Shown: positions 32,331 to 40,084 of the stretch, piece after piece
Numbering within the stretch: position 1 is the first letter of the stretch
How the letters are laid out: the number at the start of each line of letters is the position of its first letter
DNA from: Gammaproteobacteria bacterium
Lineage (GTDB): Bacteria > Pseudomonadota > Gammaproteobacteria > Magnimaribacterales > AG-339-G14
Assembly: GCA_004213955.1 (NCBI GenBank)
Contig: SGZL01000009.1
Span: 1 to 40,084, forward strand
DNA length: 40,084 bases
Reading direction: 5' to 3'
Program-made: the position numbers and the translations under genes
The notes under the pieces: model-generated
Seen by the model: only the letters and a program-made list of their open reading frames with translations
What the model was told of the DNA's origin: nothing
Databases searched by the model: none

Positions 32331-33626
32331 TTAACTATTTAAATTCTTAAAAGCCTGTTTATCTTCGCTTGCATCTTTTCTGAAAGCGGAAAAAAGCCCC
32401 AATGATAAATCCGGTAATTTATTATCACCCATTCTTTTAATTTGTTGATAAAACCATGCCTGAGCTCCAAATGCATTTAACGCCTGAATTAGTCTAAAAG
32501 GACTTGATGGAGATAATATCCAAGGTCCTAAGGATAAAGTTTTCTCATATATAGGAAGATGATCTGTTTTCCCTTCAAACATCTCTTTGATCGCGTAAGG
32601 ATTCGCACATAACGGTCTTCCGACGCCAACGATTTCACACGCACCACTTTTGATAGCATCTTCCATTCCTTGTTTGGTCCTAAATCCTCCAGTCACCATC
32701 AAGGGTATTTGAATATTTTTTTTAATTTTGTCTGCATACTCTAAAAAGTATGCTTCTCTTGCAATTGTGCTCTCTTTTCGAGTTTCGCTTCGATCTGGAT
32801 TTATACTCACGTTATCAAGTCCTAGTAAACGAGGTTGTTCATAAGTTCCACCAGAGATTTCGATATTGTCTACCCCAGCTGACTCAACAATTTTTGCAAC
32901 TTGGATGGAATCCTTTGGAGAAAAACCTCCTTTTTGGAAATCTGCAGAGTTCATTTTTACTGATATAGGAAAATCTTCACCAACTTCTTGTCTAATACTT
33001 TTTATTATTTCAACATGAATTCTAGATCTATTTTCTACTGTTCCGCCCCACTCATCTTCTCTTAAATTAATATCAGGAGATAAAAACTCGGAGAGAAGAT
33101 AACCATGAGCAGAATGAATTTGAATTCCAGAAAACCCAGTTTCCCTTGCGATTTTGGCAACAAAAGTAAACTTTTTAATAATTTCCTGTATTTCTTCTGT
33201 TGTTAGGACAGAGGGAATTCCATAATTTCTTCCAGGTATCTTTAATTGAACAGATGAAGGTGCTTTTGGGGATTGGTTAATTTCTCCAGGAGTTTGTCTA
33301 CCCGCGTGAGAAATCTGCATCCATAAATGCGTATTGTTTCGAGTGCCCTCTTCAGCCCATTTTCTCAAAAGCGGCAGTTGCTCAGAATATGACTTTTCTT
33401 CTATACAAACATTAGCAGGTCCTTCTAGATGATCTTTATCAACCTGAACATTTCCAGTAAGTAAAATTCCTATGTCGCCATCAGCCCATTTTTTGTAAAG
33501 ATTTAGGTGTCTCTGATTAGTAAAATTATTGGAAAAAGCTATTCTTTCTGTCATTGCAGCTTTACAAATTCTATTTTTAATTTTTGCTCCGCAGGGCAGT
33601 GTTATTTGTTCTTTTAAAATTGTCAT
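32331..33626 (-). CDS. NADH:flavin oxidoreductase, old yellow enzyme family
   Basis: 431 residues. The (beta/alpha)8 FMN enzyme signature is present: NRICKAAMTERIA at the N-terminus, HLWMQISHAGRQTPG, FSGIQIHSAHGYLLSEFLSPDINLR (split over the HSAHGYL catalytic stretch), DEWGGTVENRSR, VKMNSADFQKGG and the phosphate-binding MVTGGFRTKQGMEDAI with VGVGRPLCANP. Such enzymes reduce activated alkenes or enoyl substrates. No 4Fe-4S C-terminal domain of the dienoyl-CoA reductase type is present. It follows panD by 2 bp. Confidence 0.88.
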   Translation of the reverse strand: MTILKEQITLPCGAKIKNRICKAAMTERIAFSNNFTNQRHLNLYKKWADGDIGILLTGNVQVDKDHLEGPANVCIEEKSYSEQLPLLRKWAEEGTRNNTHLWMQISHAGRQTPGEINQSPKAPSSVQLKIPGRNYGIPSVLTTEEIQEIIKKFTFVAKIARETGFSGIQIHSAHGYLLSEFLSPDINLREDEWGGTVENRSRIHVEIIKSIRQEVGEDFPISVKMNSADFQKGGFSPKDSIQVAKIVESAGVDNIEISGGTYEQPRLLGLDNVSINPDRSETRKESTIAREAYFLEYADKIKKNIQIPLMVTGGFRTKQGMEDAIKSGACEIVGVGRPLCANPYAIKEMFEGKTDHLPIYEKTLSLGPWILSPSSPFRLIQALNAFGAQAWFYQQIKRMGDNKLPDLSLGLFSAFRKDASEDKQAFKNLNS

Positions 33627-33628
33627 CT

Positions 33629-33955
33629 TTATAATCTCAATATTTTAGGTTTAAATTCTGCAATTTCACTTTCTTCAAAATTTCCATATGCTGCTATGAT
33701 AATTAGATCCCCTACATTAGCTTTATGAGCCGCTGCTCCCATCATGGAAATAGTTTTTGATCCAGCTTCAGCTTCAATTGCATATGTTATTAATCTTTCT
33801 CCATTTGTTAAATTGTAAATATGAATTTGCTCAAAAGGCTTTATACCAACTTCTTTCATATAATCGGAATCTATGCCACAAGATCCGTCGTAATCTAACT
33901 GAGTATGAGTAACGACCGCTCTATGAATTTTTGATTTAAGAATGATAGTTTTCAT
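33629..33955 (-). CDS. panD: Aspartate 1-decarboxylase
   Basis: 108 residues, shorter at the C-terminus than the 126-residue E. coli enzyme. It makes beta-alanine for pantothenate and CoA. The self-cleavage site Gly24-Ser25 is exact (YDGSCGID); Ser25 becomes the pyruvoyl cofactor. Lys9, the Tyr in ITYAIEAEAGS and the NGAAAH equivalent MMGAAAH are conserved. It is the first gene of an operon with the OYE and SDR genes; tRNA-Asp lies 117 bp upstream. A TATAAT lies in the intervening AT-rich gap. Confidence 0.95.
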   Translation of the reverse strand: MKTIILKSKIHRAVVTHTQLDYDGSCGIDSDYMKEVGIKPFEQIHIYNLTNGERLITYAIEAEAGSKTISMMGAAAHKANVGDLIIIAAYGNFEESEIAEFKPKILRL

Positions 33956-34072
33956 AAAAAATTTTTAAAAATCAATTATATAGATTATAAGAATTTTATA
34001 AATTTATTATTTTTTCTATTGAATTAGAGGACCCCTTTCCTAGATGGGTCTGAAATAAAATTTAAGATGTTA

Positions 34073-34151
34073 TGGCGGACCGGACGGGGCTCGAACCCGC
34101 GACCTCCGCCGTGACAGGGCGGCGTTCTAACCAGAACTGAACTACCGGTCC
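34073..34151 (-). tRNA. tRNA-Asp (GTC)
   Basis: Acceptor GGACCGG / CCGGTCC, anticodon stem CCGCC / GGCGG with loop CTGTCAC, T-loop TTCGAGC, discriminator G, encoded CCA. The D-loop is 11 nt (AGTTCTGGTTA), two more than in E. coli tRNA-Asp, so the gene is 79 nt long. Downstream, GACCC / GGGTC at about 34030-34050 can form a short hairpin without a U-tract. Confidence 0.96.
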
Positions 34152-34165
34152 ATTTAAAAAAACCA

Positions 34166-34171
34166 ATTATA
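34166..34171 (-). promoter_or_regulatory. -10 element of tRNA-Asp
   Basis: A perfect TATAAT on the minus strand, 14 bp before the tRNA 5' end; the predicted start gives an 8-nt leader. The -35 is weak. Confidence 0.5.
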
Positions 34172-34221
34172 CATAGTATGAATTAAAAGTAATCCAATTG
34201 TAGATCTTATAAAATATTGCT

Positions 34222-35823
34222 TTATGCCAAAGGTTGGGCATGATTTACTCTGAATGACTTAGTTTGGAGTTTCTCATAACTTTTAGATTTAACTGTTGAA
34301 ACATAATGAAAATGAACATCAACAAAATTAAGAGAAACTTCTAATTCAACATACCCCTTGTTTATTCCATTCGTCCAAACTAGGTCTTGATTAGATTCAA
34401 TAAAAGATTTATCAATTTCGGTAGTCATTTCTCCGAAAATATCAACAAAGTTTGGAGAAGAAATAGAAGGCGCGCCTATTTCTATTCCAATAAACTTATC
34501 GTTGTTATCTCTTAAATTAGAAATCCAAGAATTATGAGAATCACCAGCCAAGATCAAGTTTGACTGAGAATTTTTTATGATTTCAAAAAACTTTTCTCTT
34601 TCTTTAGGATACCCGTCCCACTGATCGGTATTGTAAGGAATTTTTTTTCCAGCAAGCATTACGTATTTATGTACATATGAGGGTAAGTTTTCGAGTTCTA
34701 TAAATTTTAGAATTGTAGGAAGATATTTAGGACCAATTAAAATCTGTTGCCCAAATATAGACCATTTGTATTTAGTGTTGGTGTTGATTTTAGATTTAAT
34801 CCATTTAAGTTGAGTTTTACCTAATAAATTTCTTGGTTTTTTGAGGTCATTCTTGTATTTTTTTTCTTTGAAACTATCGATTTCAAAATATTTTTCAATA
34901 TCAAGTTGTTTGTCTCTATTGAAGTGTCTTGTATCAAGCATCAATAAATTTATTAAATTTCCAACTGTAAAATTTCTCCAGATTTGTTTTTTATTCTTAT
35001 TCTCTCTTATCGGCATCCATTCAAAATATGCTTGAGTCGCAAAATCTTTCCTTTTATTGAAAGACCCTTCATCTGAAGAGTGGTTTTGTGCGCCTTCCTT
35101 CCAAGTATCATTAGTTATTTCATGATCATCCCAAACTACAATCATGGGTTTATTTGCATGAAGTGTTTTAAGATCTATATCTTTTCTATATGTCGCATGT
35201 CGTCTTCGATAATCATCAAGAGACAATATCTCATGATTAGGATCTACGACTCTATCCATATGGATTGCATTTTCTGAAGCATATCCATCCCAAGCGTATT
35301 CGTATAAATAATCCCCAAGATGTAAAACTAAATCTATATCTTCATTTTTGGCCATTTCTCCATAAGCATTAAAATATCCCGCTGGATAATTGGAACAACT
35401 ACAAAAAGCAATATTAAATTTTTCAGGGTTTTCTTTTGGTAAAGTTGAAGTTATCCCAATATCAGAAATTGAGTTTCCAACTTTAAATCTATAATAGACT
35501 TTCTTTCCATTAAATCTGGTAGGAATTTTTGCATCAACCTTTACTGTATAATCACTTTTATAGTCAGTAACACTTATTCCAAAAGCTATAAGGCTCTTAA
35601 AACTTCTATCATTAGAAATTTCCCATTCAACCTTGATGCTTGTTTCGATATCTAACATTAATTTTGTCCATAGAATCACATGAGTATTTGTGGGATCTCC
35701 ACTCGCAACTCCGTATTTAAATTTAACTTTGTTACCATTTAAAACTTGAGGATAAACCTTAAAAGAAAGTGCAAAAGAAAATAACAATAAAAATTTAAGA
35801 AATTGTCTTCTATATTTATTCAT
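34222..35823 (-). CDS. PhoD-family alkaline phosphatase / phosphodiesterase, Tat-exported
   Basis: 533 residues. The N-terminus MNKYRRQFLKFLLLFSFALS has a twin-arginine RRQFLK motif and a hydrophobic core, so it is probably exported folded by Tat. An N-terminal Ig-like domain (YGVASGDPTNTHVILWTK) is followed by the metallophosphatase domain with FCSCSNYP, LHLGDYLYEYAWDG, VVWDDHEITNDTW and ILAGDSHNSW, which carry the Fe/Ca ligands of PhoD. PhoD hydrolyses phosphate mono- and diesters to supply phosphate. No Pho box was recognised in the gap upstream. Confidence 0.92.
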   Translation of the reverse strand: MNKYRRQFLKFLLLFSFALSFKVYPQVLNGNKVKFKYGVASGDPTNTHVILWTKLMLDIETSIKVEWEISNDRSFKSLIAFGISVTDYKSDYTVKVDAKIPTRFNGKKVYYRFKVGNSISDIGITSTLPKENPEKFNIAFCSCSNYPAGYFNAYGEMAKNEDIDLVLHLGDYLYEYAWDGYASENAIHMDRVVDPNHEILSLDDYRRRHATYRKDIDLKTLHANKPMIVVWDDHEITNDTWKEGAQNHSSDEGSFNKRKDFATQAYFEWMPIRENKNKKQIWRNFTVGNLINLLMLDTRHFNRDKQLDIEKYFEIDSFKEKKYKNDLKKPRNLLGKTQLKWIKSKINTNTKYKWSIFGQQILIGPKYLPTILKFIELENLPSYVHKYVMLAGKKIPYNTDQWDGYPKEREKFFEIIKNSQSNLILAGDSHNSWISNLRDNNDKFIGIEIGAPSISSPNFVDIFGEMTTEIDKSFIESNQDLVWTNGINKGYVELEVSLNFVDVHFHYVSTVKSKSYEKLQTKSFRVNHAQPLA

Positions 35824-35892
35824 TTTAAAAATCTAACCTTTGAATGTGAAAAATATTTGAAACATAAGAAAATTAAAGGAAAAATTTTAAAT

Positions 35893-35967
35893 GGTGGGCG
35901 ATACAGGACTTGAACCTGTAACTTCCACCTTGTAAGGGTGGCACTCTACCAATTGAGTTAATCGCCC
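35893..35967 (-). tRNA. tRNA-Val (TAC)
   Basis: Acceptor GGGCGAT / ATCGCCC, anticodon stem CCACC / GGTGG with loop CTTACAA, T-arm ACAGG-TTCAAGT-CCTGT, discriminator A, encoded CCA. Confidence 0.97.
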
Positions 35968-35979
35968 AGAGAGGTTCGT

Positions 35980-35985
35980 ATTATA
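35980..35985 (-). promoter_or_regulatory. -10 element of tRNA-Val
   Basis: Perfect TATAAT on the minus strand, 12 bp before the tRNA 5' end. A poor TTTAGA lies about 16 bp upstream. The rest of the gap to 36058 (start of the carboxylase operon) shows no clear plus-strand promoter. Confidence 0.5.
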
Positions 35986-36057
35986 CCCAGACTTACTAAA
36001 ATCTAAATGGACATAAATAGTTTTTTCAGGCATATTTTTGAATCAATTTAACAAAAG

Positions 36058-37689
36058 ATGCCTAAACTAGAATCACAACCATTTGAATCAAAATTAGATA
36101 CTTCTGGCGAACAATTTAATAAAAATAAAATTTCTATGCTCTCAATGCTAGAAGAAATTGATGTTCTTTTAGATGAAGCTGAACTTGGAGGCGGAGAACA
36201 TCACAAAGAAAGATTATCTAAAAGAGGAAAACTCCCAGTAAGAGAGCGAGTATTTCATTTTTTAGACCCTGATAGTCCATTTCTTGAAATAAGTGGTCTC
36301 GCCGCTTATAAATCCGACTACCCAGTGGGTGGAGGAGCAATTGCAGGAATTGGTGTTAGTGCTGGTATTGAATGCATAATTTTTGCAAATGATCCGACTG
36401 TCCTTGCAGGTGCAATGCATTTCTATTCAGTAAAAAAATGGATGCGAGCCATGCAAATTGCACGTGATAGTAGATTACCATTTATTCAATTCGTTGAATC
36501 TGCAGGTGGAGACCTCAGACCAAGAAGTAATGCAGTAGTTGGAGGAACCACCCACTTTGCCGAATCTGGAAGACAATTTTATGAAATTACAGAATTATCT
36601 AAACTTAATATTCCTACAGTAACCGTTACCTTTGGAACAGCTACAGCTGGTGGAGCTTATCAACCCGGCATGTCTGATTATAATATTTTTGTCAAAGATC
36701 AAGCTGATGTCGCACTTGCCGGCCCTCCACTAGTTCAAATGGCTACTGGTGAAATCTCTTCAAGAGAAGATATTGGAGGAGCGAAGATGCATGCAGAAAA
36801 ATCAGGACTTGCAGAGTATCTTGCTGATAATGATTTAGATGGAATAAGAATTGCTCGAGAAGTTATGTCTCACTTAAACTGGGAAAAAGAAGGAACAAAG
36901 CCAAGATTTTCAATTGAGGAGCCGCTTCATAACCAAGACGACCTTCTAGGTTTAATTGAACCAAGCTTAAAAACTCCTTTTGACATAAGAGAAATCATTG
37001 GAAGAATTGCGGATGGATCAAAATTTGAGGAATTTAAGCCGCTCTTTGGTCCAACAATTATTTGCGGCTTTATATCAATACATGGATATCCAGTTGGAGT
37101 ATTGGGTAATAATGGCATGCTATTTCCAAATGCTTCTCAGAAAGCTGCTCATTTTATTCAATTATGTAATAAGAGAAATCTACCTTTAGTTTTTTTACAA
37201 AATATTACTGGATTTATGGTTGGAAAAGATTATGAACAAGACGGTTCTATAAAAAAAGGCGCCCAAATGTTAAATGCAGTATCTAATTCGGAAGTTCCTC
37301 ATCTTACAATAATTGTTGGAAATTCTTACGGAGCTGGAACTTATGCGATGTCTGGAAGAGAATTTGGCAACTCATTTACCTTTTTATGGCCAACGGCCAA
37401 AATCGCTGTCATGGGAGGAGAAGTTATTGCCGGTGTTATGTCTATAGTTAGAAGAGGCCAAGCTATAAGAAAAGGTATTAAATTTGATGAAAAAAAAGAT
37501 ACAGAAATAGTAAAAGATCAACAAATAGGTCATGACAAAGCATCAGTAGCATTAAAAGCAACAAGCGTGCTTAGTGATGATGGCATTATCGATCCCAGAG
37601 ATACTAGAGATGTGCTTGGTATCTGCTTATCAGTTGTGAACAACAAAAAAGTACAAGGCTCAAAAAGTTTTGGCGTATTTAGGCTATGA
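36058..37689 (+). CDS. Acyl-CoA carboxylase, carboxyltransferase (beta) subunit
   Basis: 543 residues, a fused N- and C-lobe carboxyltransferase of the propionyl-/methylcrotonyl-/geranyl-CoA carboxylase type. GGGEHHKERLSKRGKLPVRER opens the first lobe. The glycine-rich oxyanion segments are VESAGGDLRP and GTATAGGAYQPGMSDY in the first lobe, and QNITGFMVGKDYE and GNSYGAGTYAMSGREF in the second. It transfers carboxylate from carboxybiotin to an acyl-CoA. The closest type appears to be MCC-beta-like, but the acyl-CoA cannot be decided by eye. It overlaps the alpha subunit by ATGA. Confidence 0.9.
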   Translation: MPKLESQPFESKLDTSGEQFNKNKISMLSMLEEIDVLLDEAELGGGEHHKERLSKRGKLPVRERVFHFLDPDSPFLEISGLAAYKSDYPVGGGAIAGIGVSAGIECIIFANDPTVLAGAMHFYSVKKWMRAMQIARDSRLPFIQFVESAGGDLRPRSNAVVGGTTHFAESGRQFYEITELSKLNIPTVTVTFGTATAGGAYQPGMSDYNIFVKDQADVALAGPPLVQMATGEISSREDIGGAKMHAEKSGLAEYLADNDLDGIRIAREVMSHLNWEKEGTKPRFSIEEPLHNQDDLLGLIEPSLKTPFDIREIIGRIADGSKFEEFKPLFGPTIICGFISIHGYPVGVLGNNGMLFPNASQKAAHFIQLCNKRNLPLVFLQNITGFMVGKDYEQDGSIKKGAQMLNAVSNSEVPHLTIIVGNSYGAGTYAMSGREFGNSFTFLWPTAKIAVMGGEVIAGVMSIVRRGQAIRKGIKFDEKKDTEIVKDQQIGHDKASVALKATSVLSDDGIIDPRDTRDVLGICLSVVNNKKVQGSKSFGVFRL

Positions 37690-39605
37690 CAATAAAGAAA
37701 TTGTTGATTGCTAATAGAGGAGAAATTGCCTCTAGAATTATTAAATCTGCTCATCAAATGGGTATTGGCACCGTGGCAATTTATACTGATCCAGATGCAA
37801 ATTCACCCTATGTCAGAGAAGCAAAAGAAGCGTTTAAACTTGATTCATCTTACCTAGACGCAAAAAAAATAATTGAGATTGCATCTAATGCAAATGTTGA
37901 TGCAATTCACCCAGGTTATGGATTTTTATCCGAAAACTCTAATTTTGCGAATTTGGTGTCTAAATCAAATATTAAGTGGGTGGGTCCTTCGGCGAATGCT
38001 ATAAAAAAAATGGGTGATAAGTTAACAGCAAAAAAATTATCCGAAAAAGCTAGCGTTCCAACTTTGCCTATGACTAGTGATCCTAAAGAAGCAAAAAAAA
38101 TTGGATACCCTCTTTTAATTAAAGCTGCTGCTGGAGGTGGTGGTAAAGGCATGAGAATTGTTAAAAGCCAGAAAGATTTAAAAGAATCTATTGCCTCTGC
38201 TCAAAGAGAAGCTGAAGGAGGATTTGGAGATAAAAGAGTATTTATTGAAAGATATATTGCTAAATCTAGACATATAGAAATCCAGATTTTAGGAGATTCA
38301 TATGGGAATATTGTTCATTTAGGAGAGAGGGAATGTTCCATCCAACGACGACATCAAAAAGTTGTTGAAGAATCTCCTTCCCCAGTTGTGGATGAAGAAC
38401 TTAGAAACGAAATGGGAGCAGCTGCAATTAAGATTGCATCTTTGTTGAAATATGAATCTGCAGGAACAGTTGAATTTTTATTTGACGAAAAAACTAAGGA
38501 GTTTTGGTTCCTTGAAGTGAACACAAGATTGCAAGTCGAACACCCAGTTACAGAAGAAGTAACCGGTATAGATCTTGTAAGAGAACAATTAAAGATTGCA
38601 AATGGAGATCCATTGGATTTTTCTCAAGAAGAGATTGAATGGTTTGGATCTTCAATTGAAGTAAGACTTTATTCAGAAGACCCTGGAAATAATTTTTTAC
38701 CTGTAACTGGAAAACTTATTGCTTTTGAGCCAACAGAAAATCCGCTTGTTAGATGGGATACTGGTGTAGAAACTGGTTCTGAAATTACTCCAAATTTTGA
38801 TCCAATGTTGGCGAAGGTTATTTCATATGGAGAAAATAGAGTTGAAGCAGCGAATAAATTAGCTTTAGCTTTGGAAAATAGCCATTTTGGAGGTCTTAAA
38901 ACTAATAGAGATTACTTAATTTCAATACTCAGATCAGATGAATTTCTCCAAGGCAATACTACTACTGATTTCCTGGAAAAAGCTAAAATCAAAGACGAAA
39001 TAAATTTAAGTGAAAAAGAAATATACTTTTTAGCAATTGCCGCTTCAATGTGGATTCAGGGAAAAAATAGATTCGAATCGGAAGTTTTATCTAATTTATC
39101 ATCAGGTTGGAATAACGCAAGACTTCCTATGCAAGAAGTTAAATTGCAATATAAAGATAAGCCGCTAACTGTTAAATATAATAATAATAGAGAAGAAATT
39201 TTTACAACTGATAACAATAACTTGGCAAAAATAAATTCATGGGATAAGAATTTTATTGATATTGAAATTGATAACGTACGAATAAGAAGCAAAATTACTT
39301 GTGAAGATGATTTGTTGCTTATTCAGTCTAAAAGCGGAGATGTGCTCTTTAAAATTCTTCCTAAGTTTGAGACAGTAAAAAAAGTATCTATCGATGGAGG
39401 GTTAAATGCTCCAATGCCAGGTAAAGTTGTTGAAGTAAAAATAAAAAAAGGAGCAAAGATTAAAAAAGGAGACACTTTAGTAATCCTTGAGGCAATGAAA
39501 ATGGAACACAAAGTATTGGCTCCAAGTGATGGAAAAGTTAAAGAAATATTAATTCATAAAGATGAGCAAGTAGAGAATGGAGCAACTTTAGTTGTTCTAG
39601 ATTAA
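37686..39605 (+). CDS. Acyl-CoA carboxylase, biotin carboxylase plus biotin carrier (alpha) subunit
   Basis: 639 residues. The biotin carboxylase part is at about 1-445: LLIANRGEIASRI, GYGFLSEN, the ATP loop AAAGGGGKGMRIV, and ECSIQRRHQKVVEESP. FLEVNTRLQVEHPVTE follows. A linker then leads to a biotinyl domain with EAMKM; the biotinylated Lys is K605. It is encoded directly after the beta subunit (4-bp overlap), so the two form one holoenzyme. No enoyl-CoA hydratase or acyl-CoA dehydrogenase gene of leucine breakdown is adjacent, so the MCC role is not confirmed by context. Confidence 0.93.
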   Translation: MTIKKLLIANRGEIASRIIKSAHQMGIGTVAIYTDPDANSPYVREAKEAFKLDSSYLDAKKIIEIASNANVDAIHPGYGFLSENSNFANLVSKSNIKWVGPSANAIKKMGDKLTAKKLSEKASVPTLPMTSDPKEAKKIGYPLLIKAAAGGGGKGMRIVKSQKDLKESIASAQREAEGGFGDKRVFIERYIAKSRHIEIQILGDSYGNIVHLGERECSIQRRHQKVVEESPSPVVDEELRNEMGAAAIKIASLLKYESAGTVEFLFDEKTKEFWFLEVNTRLQVEHPVTEEVTGIDLVREQLKIANGDPLDFSQEEIEWFGSSIEVRLYSEDPGNNFLPVTGKLIAFEPTENPLVRWDTGVETGSEITPNFDPMLAKVISYGENRVEAANKLALALENSHFGGLKTNRDYLISILRSDEFLQGNTTTDFLEKAKIKDEINLSEKEIYFLAIAASMWIQGKNRFESEVLSNLSSGWNNARLPMQEVKLQYKDKPLTVKYNNNREEIFTTDNNNLAKINSWDKNFIDIEIDNVRIRSKITCEDDLLLIQSKSGDVLFKILPKFETVKKVSIDGGLNAPMPGKVVEVKIKKGAKIKKGDTLVILEAMKMEHKVLAPSDGKVKEILIHKDEQVENGATLVVLD

Positions 39606-40084
39606 TGCTCCCACGATCTAGATATTTCGAGTGGGTAATCAGTTAATAGAGAAAAAAATTCATCAGGATCTATAGCTCCTTCTGGCGCTAAAACACCCTT
39701 TTGATTAATTTTGTTCTCTAAGAATAGCTCTAACCCAAAAGCAAGAGGAAAACCCGTTATCGCTCCCATTCCCCAGGGATTAACTAATTCTTCTTTAGAT
39801 AAAGTAACAGCTACAGTTGCAGCTTTTTGGTTTTTAGTGCCTTGCGCTAGTCCATAAATTGCTGGCAATCCTTTAGTTTGTTCCTCAATTGATGATGTTG
39901 TTCCAAAATTTCTCTCCAACCATTCTAAAAAAAGTGCTCCGGATTTAAAACTAATAATATTTCTATCTACTAACCACCTTAAGATTTTTATAATGTTAAT
40001 GTTACTCTCTTTAGCACCATGGCAGACATTAAATGAATCTTTTATATTTTTATAATGATGAGGGAAAGAAATAGCTTCTGGGTG
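39602..40084 (-). CDS. Saccharopine-dehydrogenase-family protein, C-terminal part
   Basis: The frame is open to the right edge, so the N-terminal Rossmann part is outside; about 160 residues are visible. NVCHGAKESNINIIKILRWL, WGMGAITGFPLAFGLELFL, KGVLAPEGAIDPDEFFSLL and the nearby tail match the C-terminal domain of saccharopine dehydrogenase and carboxynorspermidine-synthase-type proteins. The internal TTG at 39919 is not a likely start. It is convergent with the carboxylase operon (4-bp overlap). Reaction undecided without the N-terminus. Confidence 0.75.
   Translation of the reverse strand, partial: HPEAISFPHHYKNIKDSFNVCHGAKESNINIIKILRWLVDRNIISFKSGALFLEWLERNFGTTSSIEEQTKGLPAIYGLAQGTKNQKAATVAVTLSKEELVNPWGMGAITGFPLAFGLELFLENKINQKGVLAPEGAIDPDEFFSLLTDYPLEISRSWEH

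Noticed and set aside
1-40084. CRISPR arrays, insertion sequences, prophage or attachment-site remnants at the tRNAs
   Set aside because: No regularly spaced repeats, transposase or integrase motifs, or duplicated tRNA 3' ends flanking foreign DNA were seen; all tRNA neighbours are core genes.

Overview
This window is AT-rich, densely packed chromosomal DNA from a gammaproteobacterium. The block folD / tRNAs / tig-clpP-clpX-lon-hupB-ppiD / fabI (about 12.97-22.99 kb) is a classical gammaproteobacterial arrangement; from memory it is closest to the Pseudomonas order. Low GC, overlapping genes, very short spacers, TonB-dependent receptors and many fatty-acid or SDR genes suggest a streamlined marine lineage such as SAR86. 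That placement is inference. I saw no mobile element, CRISPR array, prophage or rRNA gene.

Layout. 0-4.5 kb: the end of an alkyl-sulfatase-like hydrolase, then a five-gene overlapping minus-strand operon (rnhA, dnaQ, gltX, a serine hydrolase lipoprotein, a Trm112-like protein). 4.5-7.6 kb: gloB and mltD on plus, with glucokinase convergent. 7.6-12.95 kb: two TonB-dependent receptors. The first is followed by glucokinase. The second is ZnuD-like, with acidic/His-rich segments, and is preceded by a small His/Cys-rich exported protein. 12.97-22.99 kb: fabI, ppiD, hupB, lon, clpX, clpP, tig, then tRNA-His, tRNA-Arg, an unusual tRNA-like element, tRNA-Pro and folD. 23-29.8 kb: acyl-CoA synthetase, a FabY-like ketoacyl synthase, and an operon gpsA-DUF4389-folE-maf-SDR. 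29.8-31.25 kb: a DASS-family carboxylate transporter. 31.25-31.51 kb: a gene-free stretch that looks like an independent structured non-coding RNA. 31.5-34 kb: operon panD-OYE-SDR with tRNA-Asp upstream. 34.2-36 kb: a PhoD-like Tat-exported phosphatase and tRNA-Val. 36-40 kb: a two-subunit biotin-dependent acyl-CoA carboxylase and the end of a saccharopine-dehydrogenase-family gene.

How the genes work together. The core is protein quality control (Tig, ClpXP, Lon, PpiD), with lipid metabolism (FabI, FabY-like, acyl-CoA synthetase, GpsA, acyl-CoA carboxylase), cofactor genes (FolD, FolE, PanD) and outer-membrane nutrient capture. The most novel item is the RNA at about 31,280-31,515. It has an 8-bp stem joining its ends, several internal hairpins, a near-ideal terminator and its own promoter-like boxes. 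It also carries a 14-nt stretch perfectly complementary to the 3' end of 16S rRNA, with no start codon placed to use it. The second is a cloverleaf-like element in the tRNA cluster that keeps D- and T-arm signatures but has an enlarged central arm instead of an anticodon arm.
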